Counted from the stretch's first letter, positions 33,790-44,753 are shown. The stretch is DNA of 64,000 bases from Actinoplanes octamycinicus (GCF_014205225.1 NZ_JACHNB010000001.1:7669501-7733500); one strand, 5' to 3'. Notes: a model not told the origin generated them from the sequence alone. Made by a program: numbers and translations.

Positions 33790-34451
33790 CGGTCCGCTCC
33801 GATCTTGCGAGCCGCGGTGCGGGCAGCGGACCGGGACACCTCGTGGGCCTCGCGCAGCTTCGCCAGGCCCGGGTCGATCCGCGCGTTGACCAGTTCGGTG
33901 CCGACGAACGCCATGTCGGACTCCGGGACCGCGAAGTGCCCGGTGAAGAAGTCACGCAGGTAGCGCTCCTGGTGGTCGACCGGGTGCCGCGGGGTGCCCG
34001 GCCCGTAGGCCCCGCCCCGGGCGTGGGCCACCACGAACCGGCGGCCGGCCAGCGACATCTTGGGGAAGGTGACCTGGTCGATCCAGGCCTTCAGCGACGC
34101 CGGGATGCCGAAGTTGTACATCGGGGTGGCGATCAGCACCGTGTCGGCGGCGACCAGTTCGTTCAGCAGCGGTTCGACGATCGCCCAGGCCGCGGACTGA
34201 GCCTCGGTACGGACTGCCTCGCCGTACCGGGAGATGTCGGTGATCTGGTGCTCCAGCACGTAGTCGCACAGCTCGGTCCAGGCCTCGCCGATCTGCGGGA
34301 CCGGGGTGATCGCGAGATCCCGGTGCAGATGGCGGCCGTCCGGGTGGGCCGCGCGCCAGGCGTCGGCGACCGCGTCACCGACCTCCCGGCTGAAGGACCG
34401 GCGGCGGGCGCTGGCGTCGAGGTGCAGCAACGTCGGGGTGGTGGCAGACAT
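33786..34451 (-). CDS. FMN-dependent NADH-azoreductase / flavodoxin-like quinone reductase
   Basis: A 221-residue enzyme with the flavodoxin-like fold: LLHLDASARRRSFSREVGDAVADAW (FMN phosphate loop), then VLIATPMYNFGIPASLKAWIDQVTFP, the FMN isoalloxazine loop typical of AzoR and NQO-type reductases. VVAHARGGAYGPG contacts the flavin. It reduces quinones or azo compounds by two electrons. It is the promoter-proximal gene of a two-gene operon with the SMR exporter, divergent from a TetR regulator, consistent with a detoxification unit. Confidence 0.93.
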   Translation of the reverse strand: MSATTPTLLHLDASARRRSFSREVGDAVADAWRAAHPDGRHLHRDLAITPVPQIGEAWTELCDYVLEHQITDISRYGEAVRTEAQSAAWAIVEPLLNELVAADTVLIATPMYNFGIPASLKAWIDQVTFPKMSLAGRRFVVAHARGGAYGPGTPRHPVDHQERYLRDFFTGHFAVPESDMAFVGTELVNARIDPGLAKLREAHEVSRSAARTAARKIGADR

Positions 34452-34477
34452 GCTCGGCTCCTGACAGACGATCGGCT

Positions 34478-34535
34478 AACCGGACACCGCGTCCAGTTAT
34501 CTCGACCGTAGCAACCGGACAGCGTGTCCAGTTAT
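34478..34535. promoter_or_regulatory. two direct 23-base copies of a TetR-type operator
   Basis: AACCGGACA...GTCCAGTTAT occurs at 34478-34500 and 34513-34535 with 21 of 23 identities. Each copy is itself a dyad: GGAC-n5-GTCC in both, extending to ACCGGACA/TGTCCAGT in the second. The copies are 35 bases apart, start to start, in the 106-base gap between divergent azoreductase and TetR genes. They are probable binding sites for the TetR protein. Confidence 0.72.
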
Positions 34536-34557
34536 TCCGGGGGTGCCGTAGGCTGAC

Positions 34558-35118
34558 GTGGTGGAGACGAGGGAACGCGCGGACGCCGCCCGCAACCGGG
34601 CCAAGGTGCTCGCCGCGGCGGCTTCACTGTTCGCGGCCGGGGACTCCCGGGCGGTCACGATGGAGGACATCGCCCGCGCGGCCGGGGTGGGCCGGGGCAC
34701 GCTCTACCGGCGCTATCCGGACGTGGCGTCGATCGCGGCGGCCCTGCTCGACGACCACGAGCGCACCCTGCAGCACGAGTTGATGCAGGGCGAGCCGCCG
34801 CTCGGGCCGGGGGCGCCGCCGCACGAGCGGCTCGCCGCCTTCTTCGCCGCCATGGTGGACCTGCTGGAGCAGCACAGCCATCTGGTGCTGGGCGCGGAGG
34901 CCGGGCCGCGCCGGTTCGCGGTCGGCGCCTACGGCTTCTGGCGGGCCCACGTCCTGGCGTTGCTACGGCAGGCCGGCGTCGCCGACCCGGACGCCCTGGC
35001 CGACTCGGTGCTCGCCCCGCTGGCCCCGGAGGTCTTCCGCCACCAGCGCGCCCAGGGCATCACCCCGGACCGCCTCAAGGCCGCCCTGACCCACCTGGCC
35101 GCCACCGCCACCCGCTGA
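34558..35118 (+). CDS. TetR family transcriptional regulator
   Basis: A 186-residue regulator with helix-turn-helix ADAARNRAKVLAAAASLFAAGDSRAVTMEDIARAAGVGRGTLYRRYPDVASIAAALL in the first 65 residues, followed by an all-helical ligand domain. Start codons GTG 34558 and GTG 34561 are both possible. It is divergent from the azoreductase-SMR operon, with repeated dyads in the gap. It is likely derepressed by a quinone- or cation-type ligand (inference). Confidence 0.92.
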   Translation: MVETRERADAARNRAKVLAAAASLFAAGDSRAVTMEDIARAAGVGRGTLYRRYPDVASIAAALLDDHERTLQHELMQGEPPLGPGAPPHERLAAFFAAMVDLLEQHSHLVLGAEAGPRRFAVGAYGFWRAHVLALLRQAGVADPDALADSVLAPLAPEVFRHQRAQGITPDRLKAALTHLAATATR

Positions 35119-35159
35119 TCCACCCGCCACCACGACCAGCCGGCACACACCGGAGAAGA

Positions 35160-36056
35160 TCAGGCCGCCTCGTCAAGAGCGGCCACTGCCCGGCGCTGAC
35201 CCGAGCCGAGCACGGAAGCGGAGACCGAGGCAGGCGCGGAGGTCACTGCGGAGGTCACTGCGGGCGCGGGAACAGCGGCAGAGGTAGGGGCCGCGGGCGA
35301 CGGCACGGCCTGCAGGCCGTCGAAGCGGATGGCGGTCAGGTTGGAGGCGACGGCGCGGTCGATGATCGTGATGGTGGCGGCTTCGCGGTGGACCCGGTGG
35401 GCCGGGTCGGCGACGTTGCGGAGCAGCCGCTGCCAGTTCTGGTAGTGGGTGGCGAACGACGACCGCCGCACCTTGCGCTTACGCGCCTCCTGCCCGGCCA
35501 GCGCCTCCTCGGCGGCGACGTCCAGGAGCAGCAGGTGGGTCCGCCGGCCGGCGCGGGCCGCCGCGGCGGTGATCAGCTTGCGGACCCAGGAGCGGGTGCC
35601 GCTCTCGTGCACCACGATCGCCTCGTCGCCGCGCAGCGCCCGGAACAACCGGGCATAGTGGGCGGCGTGCACCAGCGGCCGCCAGTAGCGGTAGGGCAGC
35701 CGGCCGAGGTACGGGCTCCACTCCACGCGGGCCCGCTCGGAGTCCAGCAGCCGCACGCCGGGCCGCGGGAAGAGCCGTTTCAGCAGCGTGGTCTTGCCCG
35801 CCCCGGGCACCCCGGCGACCACCAGCACCGAGCGCGCCGGGTAGTTCAGCTCGCCGACCCGCCGGCCCCGCAGGTCCTGCCCCGCGCCGGGCACGGCAGC
35901 CCGCCCGACAGCAGACGAGCCGGAGAAAGGCACAGCGGCGACACCGGACGGGGCGACCCACGCGGGCGGCATCAGGGCGGGCGGGATCACGGCCGTGAGC
36001 GGCACTGTGTCCAGGAAGGTGCGCTCGCGATGAAGGGGCTCGGTGAGGGTGGTCAT
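35160..36056 (-). CDS. AAA-family P-loop ATPase/kinase-like protein
   Basis: A 298-residue protein with Walker A GVPGAGKTT (82-90) preceded by a hydrophobic strand ARSVLVVA. VRLLDSERARVEW and a basic region RAGRRTHLLLLDVAAEEALAGQEARKRKVRRSSFATH follow. The single-domain P-loop kinase layout (Zeta-toxin/Ylo-type 'AAA_33') with a lid Arg cluster suggests a small-molecule or protein kinase rather than a hexameric AAA+. The N-terminal 70 residues and the C-terminal Ala/Val/Ser/Pro-rich 50 residues look disordered. The ATG at 36056 is chosen over 36167 because the extra residues resemble noncoding sequence. Confidence 0.75.
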   Translation of the reverse strand: MTTLTEPLHRERTFLDTVPLTAVIPPALMPPAWVAPSGVAAVPFSGSSAVGRAAVPGAGQDLRGRRVGELNYPARSVLVVAGVPGAGKTTLLKRLFPRPGVRLLDSERARVEWSPYLGRLPYRYWRPLVHAAHYARLFRALRGDEAIVVHESGTRSWVRKLITAAAARAGRRTHLLLLDVAAEEALAGQEARKRKVRRSSFATHYQNWQRLLRNVADPAHRVHREAATITIIDRAVASNLTAIRFDGLQAVPSPAAPTSAAVPAPAVTSAVTSAPASVSASVLGSGQRRAVAALDEAA

Positions 36057-36395
36057 CGGTCTCGGTCCAATCCCGCCGCGGCAGCGACCGAACTCCCGAC
36101 ACAGCACCGAGACCCCGGCCCCTGTCCCGGCGACAACGTCACCTGCAGGGCCGAAGGTCTGGTCCACCCCGGCAACCCGGAGCCCGGCCGCCGGGAGCCC
36201 GCAGGCTCCAGGATGTCGAACGACCGACGAGGGACTACTCCCCTTCGCGGGAAACTATACCGCGACTCCACAAGCCCCCTCCGCCTGCGAAAAGGACCAC
36301 GAGAACGAGGCGCGAGCGAAGGCCGCGGGAGGGGGCCGGACGCGAAGACCGGAGCCGCCGATGCGGGCCGCGGAAAGGAGCGGCGAACGGAAGGC
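36057..36395. other. 339-base non-coding stretch
   Basis: Between the P-loop ATPase start and the sigma factor stop, both on the minus strand. Codon-position composition does not look coding in any frame. It should hold the ATPase promoter; no clear -35/-10 pair, hairpin or repeat stands out to me. Confidence 0.5.
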
Positions 36396-36935
36396 TCACG
36401 CCACGAAGAGCGTCGCCCGGTCGCGCAGCAACAGGTGCTTCAGCTTGATCAGCGACCGCCGCGTCTGGCTCTTCACGACGGTGATCGGGACGTCCAGCTC
36501 GGCCGCCACCTGCTCCACGCTGTGGTCGGCGAAGTAGCGCAGCAGCACGATGGTCCGGTCCCGGGCGGGGAGCCGGCTCAGCGCGTCCATCATCGTGATC
36601 CGCAGGTCCCGGTCGACCGCGTAGGACGGCTCGCGCAGCTCCCCCGGCGTCGACTCGGTGGAGCTGCGGCGGCGCCGGTGGTCGAGGTAGGTGCGCACCA
36701 GGACCTTCTGCGCGTACGCCGAAAGGTTGTCGCTGCCGGCGGCCCGCTCCCAGCTCAGGAACAGCTTGGTCAGCGTGGCCTGGGTCAGGTCCTGGGCGAG
36801 GTGCCAGTCGCGGCAGAGCTGGAACGCGGTGCTGTGCAGGCGCGCGGAGCTGTCCGACGCGAAGCGCGTGAACTGCTCGGTCGAGGCGGGCGCGCGGGCA
36901 GGCGCCGGAACCGGGGGGTCGAGGAGTTCAAGCAT
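36396..36935 (-). CDS. SigE-family (ECF-like) RNA polymerase sigma factor
   Basis: A 179-residue sigma-70 family protein. Region 2 is FTRFASDSSARLHSTAFQLCRDWHLAQDLTQATLTKLFLSW with AYAQKVLVRTYLDHRRRR (2.4). Region 4 is LSRLPARDRTIVLLRYFADHSVEQVAAELDVPITVVKSQTRRSLIKLK. This matches the Streptomyces-type SigE family, in which an anti-sigma factor gene often follows. No anti-sigma factor is visible here. The ATG at 36935 is used; the longer frame is shadow of the PabB-like gene. Confidence 0.92.
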   Translation of the reverse strand: MLELLDPPVPAPARAPASTEQFTRFASDSSARLHSTAFQLCRDWHLAQDLTQATLTKLFLSWERAAGSDNLSAYAQKVLVRTYLDHRRRRSSTESTPGELREPSYAVDRDLRITMMDALSRLPARDRTIVLLRYFADHSVEQVAAELDVPITVVKSQTRRSLIKLKHLLLRDRATLFVA

Positions 36936-37090
36936 GGCCAGGGTGTCGCCTTCTCTGCAGCCACCGTGGCAGGCATCGCCACAGTGGACCGTCTCGGGGA
37001 AACGCGTGCGCCAAAGTACGCGGTCCTCCCCCGTTCGTGGGGGCGGACGCCGAGAGTGGCACGCAATAGGTAGAGAAGGCTCGGAGGCCG

Positions 37091-38350
37091 CTATGCGCCG
37101 GCTGTGTCCGCGTCCCGCAGCGCCGCGCGCAGCGGCCCGGCCTTGGCGGCCGCCTCGGCGACCTCGGCCTGCGGGTCGCTGTCCGCGGTGATCCCGCCGC
37201 CGGCCCAGGCGTGCACCCGCTCGCCGTCGACCGCCACGGTCCGGATGCTCAGCCCCAGGTCGAGGTGGTCGTGACCGATCCAGCCCAGGGCGCCCATGCT
37301 CACCCCGCGGCCCACCGGCTCCAGGGCGGCGATCTGGTCGAGCGCGGCGAGCTTGGGCGCTCCGGTGACGCTGCCACCTGGGCAGACCGCGCGGAGCAGG
37401 TCGGCGAGCCCGACGTCGCCGTCGAGGGCCGCGGAGACGACCGATTCGGCCTGCCACAGACCACACCACTGGCGGACCGCGAACAGTTCGTCGACGCGCA
37501 CCGGGCCGGTGCCGGGCAGCCGGGCCAGGTCGTTGCGCTCCAGGTCGACGATCATGACGTGCTCGGCGCGTTCCTTGGCGGAGGCGAGCAGTTCCCGGCG
37601 GCCCGCCTCGGTGGCCGGCCGGGTGCCCTTGATCGGCCGGGTCAGCACCCGGCCGTCGCGGACCTCGACGAGGGTCTCCGGCGAGGCGGTGGCGAGCGCC
37701 CACCGCCCTTCCGGGTCGGCCAGGACCCCGCCGTATCGCGCGCCGGGCAGGGCCGCGACGCGCCGCAGGGCCGCGGTCGGATTTCCGACGTACGGAGCAG
37801 CCGCGTGCCCGACGACGTTGACCTGGTACACGTCGCCCCGCCCGATCGCCGCGCGGACCTGGTCAATCGCCCCGGCGTGCTCGTCCGGCGTCCAGCTGGC
37901 CCGCCACGGGCCGAGTTGCCAGCCGGTTCCATGCTGGGGTGAACCGGGGGCACCCCGGTCGGCGTGTACCCAGACGACGGCGTACACGTCGGGGACGACG
38001 GGGACCGGAGTGGGGCCGCCAGGAGTGGCGTTGATCATCACGCATCCGGCATCCGCGGACACGTAGAGCGACGCTCCACAGATATCGGAATGGCCATCCG
38101 GCCGAGATTTGTCAGCCGAACGGCCGAGGTTTCGCACCGCTAGTCCGTTGGCGGCGAGGAACCCGGTCAGAAGCTCGGCAGGGTCACCGGAATCACCCCG
38201 GTGCCACCGGAAGACACGTAACGCATGGTGACGGGCATGGCAGGCGGTCGGAGCCGCCGGCGGAGCACCGGGAGGAGGTGCCGGAGAGTGGTCGACAGAC
38301 CCCTGGGCGTGGACCATCGATACGGCGGAACCGCGGGCCGATGCCGTCAC
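37091..38350 (-). CDS. pabB: chorismate-binding enzyme, aminodeoxychorismate synthase component I-like
   Basis: Up to 419 residues; the first ~45 are Pro/Ala-rich and unlike the family, so a start at ATG 38317 or later is possible. The chorismate-binding domain has QVRAAIGRGDVYQVNVVGHA, PETLVEVRDGRVLTRPIKGTRPA, ERAEHVMIVDLERNDLAR, AVCPGGSVTGAPKLAALDQIAALEP and WAGGGITADSDPQAEVAEA. The PIKGT and SVTGAPK segments are PabB-type. It makes 4-amino-4-deoxychorismate for folate or secondary metabolites. No PabA or lyase is adjacent, so it may use a distant partner. Confidence 0.88.
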   Translation of the reverse strand: MTASARGSAVSMVHAQGSVDHSPAPPPGAPPAAPTACHARHHALRVFRWHRGDSGDPAELLTGFLAANGLAVRNLGRSADKSRPDGHSDICGASLYVSADAGCVMINATPGGPTPVPVVPDVYAVVWVHADRGAPGSPQHGTGWQLGPWRASWTPDEHAGAIDQVRAAIGRGDVYQVNVVGHAAAPYVGNPTAALRRVAALPGARYGGVLADPEGRWALATASPETLVEVRDGRVLTRPIKGTRPATEAGRRELLASAKERAEHVMIVDLERNDLARLPGTGPVRVDELFAVRQWCGLWQAESVVSAALDGDVGLADLLRAVCPGGSVTGAPKLAALDQIAALEPVGRGVSMGALGWIGHDHLDLGLSIRTVAVDGERVHAWAGGGITADSDPQAEVAEAAAKAGPLRAALRDADTAGA

Positions 38351-38439
38351 CGCAGTGAACCGTTCTCGTTCGATCTGAGGTAACGTTCGAGCCCGACTTT
38401 GTGAGCCTTCACACAGCCCCCGACCGGAGTAAACCCAAG

Positions 38440-38640
38440 ATGTGCCAGCACCGAATCCCCTGCCCTCCAGCCGATGCCATCGATCGCGAAGCCGCCAAGA
38501 CCGTGGCGACCTTCTGCGAACAGGGCTGGAGCCTGCTCTGCAACGGCGTCATCGTTTTCGAGGACACCGGCGAGCTCCTGCCGGACGGCACGACCATCGA
38601 GCCGCACCGCGGTCCGGCGGTCCACGCCCTCGCAGCGTAA
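38440..38640 (+). CDS. DUF5999 family small protein
   Basis: A 66-residue protein from ATG 38440 (CQHRIPCPPADAIDREAAKTV...GWSLLCNGVIVFEDTGELLPDG). The paired C-x3-H-x3-C start and the later LLCNGV Cys recall a metal-binding knuckle. The text matches a small family widespread in Streptomyces and relatives and annotated only as a domain of unknown function. A GGAG lies 9-12 bases upstream. It is divergent from pabB and convergent with gcvP, with a hairpin in between. Confidence 0.82.
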   Translation: MCQHRIPCPPADAIDREAAKTVATFCEQGWSLLCNGVIVFEDTGELLPDGTTIEPHRGPAVHALAA

Positions 38641-38682
38641 TTACTCAGAGTAACAAAACGAACGCCCGGCTGGACAGAGACG

Positions 38683-38716
38683 GCGCAGGCCGCGATCCGT
38701 GGACCGCGACCTGCGC
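38683..38716. terminator. bidirectional hairpin between DUF5999 gene and gcvP
   Basis: GCGCAGG-C-CGCG (38683-38694) pairs with CGCG-A-CCTGCGC (38705-38716): an 11-pair stem with one C-A mismatch and a 10-base loop. It sits between two converging stop codons (38640 and 38730), so it can terminate both transcripts. A small perfect palindrome TTACTCAGAGTAA lies just upstream (38641-38653). Confidence 0.75.
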
Positions 38717-38729
38717 GAGATGACCGATG

Positions 38730-41540
<2,811 letters not shown>

Positions 41541-41602
41541 GGGCGACTCCCAGGTTCGAGAAGGCTGACAACGCCCTCCCCCTCTGTCATACCCACATCG
41601 GG

Positions 41603-41700
41603 GCACTTCAGAGTCGCCTGCCCGCGCGGTCCGTTTGCCTGTAGAGATTCCGGGGAGGAGTTGCCCCTTCGGCGCCTGGATGTGCAGGTCTCTCCCGCGC
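41603..41700 (-). ncRNA. glycine riboswitch (single aptamer) in gcvP leader
   Basis: Reading the minus strand, the leader has GCGGGAGAGACC at its start, the core GCGCCGAAGGGGCAAC, then CGGAATCTCTACAGGCAAA, CGGACC and finally GACTCTGAAG. These are the conserved blocks of the glycine riboswitch (GGGAGAG-acc; GCCGAAGGnGCAA; aaTCTCtcAGGcAAAnGGAC; GACTCTGg) in the right order. Only one aptamer is present. The aptamer ends about 60 bases before the gcvP ATG. Glycine binding is expected to switch gcvP on. Confidence 0.93.
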
Positions 41701-41758
41701 GGCTGGCACCCAACCTACCAGTGCGACCGGTCATGATCGGAATGCCTAGGCTGGGCGT

Positions 41759-42754
41759 GTGACGTATTCCGCTGCTCATGATCGTTACGAGTCCATGACC
41801 TACCGCCGCGCCGGGCGCAGCGGGCTCCAGCTGCCCGCCATCTCGCTGGGCCTGTGGCACAACTTCGGCGACACCCGGCCCGCCGACCGCCAGCGCGACA
41901 TCGTCCGCCGCGCCTTCGACCTCGGGGTCACCCACTTCGACCTGGCCAACAACTACGGGCCGCCGCCCGGCAGCGCGGAGACCAACTTCGGGCGGATCCT
42001 GGCCGGTGACCTGAAGCACCACCGCGACGAGCTGATCATCTCCAGCAAGGCCGGCTACACCATGTGGGACGGCCCCTACGGCGACTTCGGCTCGCGGAAA
42101 TACCTGGTCAGCTCGCTGGACCAGTCGCTGAAGCGGCTCGGCGTCGACTACGTCGACATCTTCTACCACCACCGGCCCGACCCGGACACCCCGCTCGAGG
42201 AGACGATGGGCGCGCTGGACCACCTCGTGCGGTCCGGGAAAGCGCTCTACGTCGGCCTGAGCAACTACAAGTCGGAGCAGACCGCGCAGGCCGCCGCGAT
42301 CCTGCGCGAGCTGGGCACGCCGCTGCTGATCCACCAGCCGTCGTACTCGATCCTGAACCGCTGGATCGAGCACGACAACCTGCTCGACACCCTGGAGGAG
42401 GCCGGCGCGGGCTGCATCGCGTTCAGCCCGCTGCAGCAGGGCCTGCTCACCGACCGGTACCTCAACGGCATCCCGGACGACTCGCGGATCCGGACCAGCG
42501 TCTTCCTCAACGAGGAGGCCCTGGACGCCAAGACGCTCGGCCGGCTGCACGCGCTCAACGACATCGCCAAGTCGCGCGGGCAGTCCCTGGCCCAGCTGGC
42601 CCTCGCCTGGGCGCTGCGCGACCCGCGGATGACCAGCCTGATCATCGGCGCGTCCAGCGTCCAGCAGCTGGAGAACAACATCGCCGCCCTGGACAACCTG
42701 TCGCTGACCCAGGACGAGCTGGACGCCATCGACGGCACCGTGCTCGACCTCTGA
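41759..42754 (+). CDS. aldo/keto reductase, L-glyceraldehyde 3-phosphate reductase-type
   Basis: A 331-residue TIM-barrel NADPH oxidoreductase very close in text to E. coli YghZ/Gpr. Matching text includes MTYRRAGRSGLQLPAISLGLWHNFGD, THFDLANNYGPPPGSAETNFGRIL, LIISSKAGYTMWDGPYG, SRKYLVSSLDQSLKRLGVDYVDIFYHHRPD and GCIAFSPLQQGLLTDRYLNGIP. The tetrad Asp/Tyr/Lys/His is present. It is probably a methylglyoxal or glyceraldehyde-phosphate detoxifying enzyme. It is divergent from gcvP, with start GTG 41759. Confidence 0.93.
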   Translation: MTYSAAHDRYESMTYRRAGRSGLQLPAISLGLWHNFGDTRPADRQRDIVRRAFDLGVTHFDLANNYGPPPGSAETNFGRILAGDLKHHRDELIISSKAGYTMWDGPYGDFGSRKYLVSSLDQSLKRLGVDYVDIFYHHRPDPDTPLEETMGALDHLVRSGKALYVGLSNYKSEQTAQAAAILRELGTPLLIHQPSYSILNRWIEHDNLLDTLEEAGAGCIAFSPLQQGLLTDRYLNGIPDDSRIRTSVFLNEEALDAKTLGRLHALNDIAKSRGQSLAQLALAWALRDPRMTSLIIGASSVQQLENNIAALDNLSLTQDELDAIDGTVLDL

Positions 42755-42802
42755 GCTAAATCCGGTGCGTGCCCGCGACCGGGATGACTACCGTTCGCGG
42801 GC

Positions 42803-43495
42803 ATGAGCGGGCTGGTCGAGAAGCACACGATCCTGGGCGTGGTGGTCGGGTCCCGGGCCTACGGCCTGGACGGGCCGGACAGCGACCACGACCGGCGCGG
42901 CGTCTACGCCGCGCCGACCCGGGACTTCTGGCGGCTGGACAAGCCGCCGACGCACCTCGACGGGCCGGCCGAGGAGCAGTTCTCCTGGGAGGTCGAGCGG
43001 TTCTGCACGCTCGCCCTGCAGGCCAACCCGACGGTGCTCGAAGTGCTCTGGTCGCCGATCGTCGAGCGGATCACGCCGGACGGCGAGGAACTGCGCGGCG
43101 TCCGGACCGCGTTCCTGTCCCGGCGGGTCGCCGAGACCTACGGCAACTACGCGCGGGACCAGCTCGACCGGGTCGCGGCGCGCCGGGCGCGGACCGGGGA
43201 GACCAACCACAAGCAGGCGATGCACATGATCCGGCTGCTGATGGCCGGGGCGCACGTGCTGCGTACCGGGGAGGTGCTGGTCGACGTGCGGCACCTGCGG
43301 GACCGGCTGCTCGCGATCAAGCAGGGGCTGGTGCCGTGGGAGGACGTGACGGCCTGGGCCGCGACGCTGCTCGGGGAGCTGGACGAGGCCGCGGCGGCCA
43401 CGACACTGCCGGAGCGTCCGGACCGGGGCCGGGTCGACGAGCTGCTGCGAGGGATCCGGGAACGCGGGCTCCTGGCGTACGGGAAGAGGGGTTGA
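42803..43495 (+). CDS. RlaP/YcgL-type nucleotidyltransferase (first of a pair)
   Basis: A 230-residue protein. The nucleotidyltransferase signature VVVGSRAYGLDGPDSDHDRRGVYAAP (about 12-37) gives a G-S motif and D-x-D-x-R-G, as in the predicted nucleotidyltransferase family RlaP/COG3541. EVERFCTLALQANPTVLEVLWSP (about 65-87) is the third acidic strand/helix. The C-terminal helical half includes NHKQAMHMIRLLMAGAHVLRTGEVLVDV. The family is thought to transfer nucleotides to RNA ends or proteins; some members neighbour RNA ligases. It ends one base before a paralogue, so they are co-translated. Confidence 0.85.
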   Translation: MSGLVEKHTILGVVVGSRAYGLDGPDSDHDRRGVYAAPTRDFWRLDKPPTHLDGPAEEQFSWEVERFCTLALQANPTVLEVLWSPIVERITPDGEELRGVRTAFLSRRVAETYGNYARDQLDRVAARRARTGETNHKQAMHMIRLLMAGAHVLRTGEVLVDVRHLRDRLLAIKQGLVPWEDVTAWAATLLGELDEAAAATTLPERPDRGRVDELLRGIRERGLLAYGKRG

Positions 43496-43496
43496 G

Positions 43497-44261
43497 ATGA
43501 CCACCGAAGTGCCGGAGTGGGCGGCGGACGCGGCCCGGCAGCTGCCCTATCCCCTGATCTTCTGCACGGTGAGCGGGGCGCACCTGTACGGGTTCGCCTC
43601 GGTCGACTCCGACCTCGACCTGCGCGGCGCGCACGTGCTGCCGGCGGCCGAGGTGGTCGGGCTGCGCACCGGCCCGGACACGCTGCAGCGCGGCGGCGTC
43701 CGGGACGGTGTCGAGCTGGACGTGGTCTCGCACGACCTGCTGAAGTTCGCCAAGCTGCTGACGAGCCGCAACGGCTACGTCCTGGAGCAGCTGCTGTCGC
43801 CGCTGGTGGTGCTCACCTCGCCGCTGCACGCCGAGCTGGTCGCGCTGGCCCCCGGGCTGATCACCCGCAACCACGCCTATCACTACCTGGGCTTCTCGCA
43901 CAGCCAGGAGAAGCTCTACGCCAAGAACGGCGAGCTCAAGCCGGCCCTCTACACGCTGCGGGTGCTGCTCACCGGCATCCACCTGATGCGCACCGGGCGG
44001 CTGGAGACCGACCTGCGGATCCTGGGCGCCGGCATCGACTACGTGCCGGACCTGATCACCGCGAAGCGGGAGGCCGAGCACGGCCCGTTCCCGCCGGGCG
44101 CGGCGGACCGGCTGACCGCCGACATCCCGCGGCTGCGCGCCGAGCTGGAGGCCGCCCGGGACAGCTCGCCGCTGCCCGGCAAGCCGTCCTGGGAGGCCGT
44201 CGACGCCTTGCACGACCTGGTCGTCCGCACCCGCCTGGCGACTCAGGAGAAGTCGGCGTAG
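43497..44261 (+). CDS. RlaP/YcgL-type nucleotidyltransferase (second of a pair)
   Basis: A 254-residue paralogue of the upstream gene. The signature TVSGAHLYGFASVDSDLDLRGAHVLP keeps D-x-D-x-R-G but has SGAH in place of GSRAY. VELDVVSHDLLKFAKLLTSRNGYVLEQLLSPLVV supplies the third carboxylate and a helix. KPALYTLRVLLTGIHLMRTGRLETDL aligns with the equivalent helix of the first protein. The pair, one or two bases apart, could form a heterodimer with one active and one altered site. The stop overlaps the convergent CbrC gene by 19 bases. Confidence 0.85.
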   Translation: MTTEVPEWAADAARQLPYPLIFCTVSGAHLYGFASVDSDLDLRGAHVLPAAEVVGLRTGPDTLQRGGVRDGVELDVVSHDLLKFAKLLTSRNGYVLEQLLSPLVVLTSPLHAELVALAPGLITRNHAYHYLGFSHSQEKLYAKNGELKPALYTLRVLLTGIHLMRTGRLETDLRILGAGIDYVPDLITAKREAEHGPFPPGAADRLTADIPRLRAELEAARDSSPLPGKPSWEAVDALHDLVVRTRLATQEKSA

Positions 44262-44731
44262 GCGAGGTGCGCCCGGCAGCGCCGGCACCGGAACAGGAAC
44301 GCCGAGATGGCGCCGTCGGGGACGAGATAGGCGAGAAGGGTCTCGTCCCCGAGATGCTCGACCAGCGACTCCCGGGCGTCCGGCAGCGCCTCGATCTCCC
44401 GGGCGCCCACCTCGCCCAGAAACGCGGCGCCGTCCCCGCAGTGCGCCAACCAGGTCTCCTGCTGCCAGCCGGAGAAGCCCGGCGTGCGCCGGATGACCGC
44501 GTCCGGCAGGTCCCCCACCGCGTCGGTGAACTGCGCGTCGAACTTCGCCGCCGCACTGCCGTCGGCTATGCACCATGGGCACAGCCGGCGGCGTAGATCG
44601 GCGACGGCGTAGACCGGCCCGACGTAGGTCATCGGGCGCTCCCGCCCACAGCAGGCGCAGAGAACCGGCTCGGGCCGGATGGCGCCGGTCGCGATCGGAT
44701 CCGGGTGGTACGGGAAGTCGGGCAGCTCCAC
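44243..44731 (-). CDS. CbrC family protein (UPF0167)
   Basis: A 162-residue protein. ELPDFPYHPDPIATGAI and VLCACCGRERPMTYVGPVYA (first Cys cluster), LRRRLCPWCIADGSAAAKFDAQFTD (second cluster), RRTPGFSGWQQETWLAHCGDGAAFLG, and a final FRCRRCRAHLAYADFS are diagnostic of CbrC. The four C-x2-C pairs suggest zinc ribbons. In E. coli the family is linked to colicin sensitivity, mechanism unknown. It is convergent with the nucleotidyltransferase pair. Confidence 0.92.
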   Translation of the reverse strand: MELPDFPYHPDPIATGAIRPEPVLCACCGRERPMTYVGPVYAVADLRRRLCPWCIADGSAAAKFDAQFTDAVGDLPDAVIRRTPGFSGWQQETWLAHCGDGAAFLGEVGAREIEALPDARESLVEHLGDETLLAYLVPDGAISAFLFRCRRCRAHLAYADFS

Positions 44732-44753
44732 CGCGCGATCCTGGCACAGCCCC

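Noticed and set aside
36057..36395. A possible short gene or small RNA upstream of the P-loop ATPase
   Set aside because: No frame shows coding composition or a ribosome site, and no stable stem with conserved look was found by eye.
36396..36935. Linked anti-sigma factor gene for the SigE-family sigma factor
   Set aside because: Neither neighbour (P-loop ATPase, PabB-like enzyme) has a membrane anchor or zinc anti-sigma motif.
41541..41606. 22-residue N-terminal extension of GcvP from the ATG at 41606
   Set aside because: It lies at the riboswitch expression platform and encodes text unlike other P-proteins; [12 protein letters not shown] at 41540 is the family-like start.
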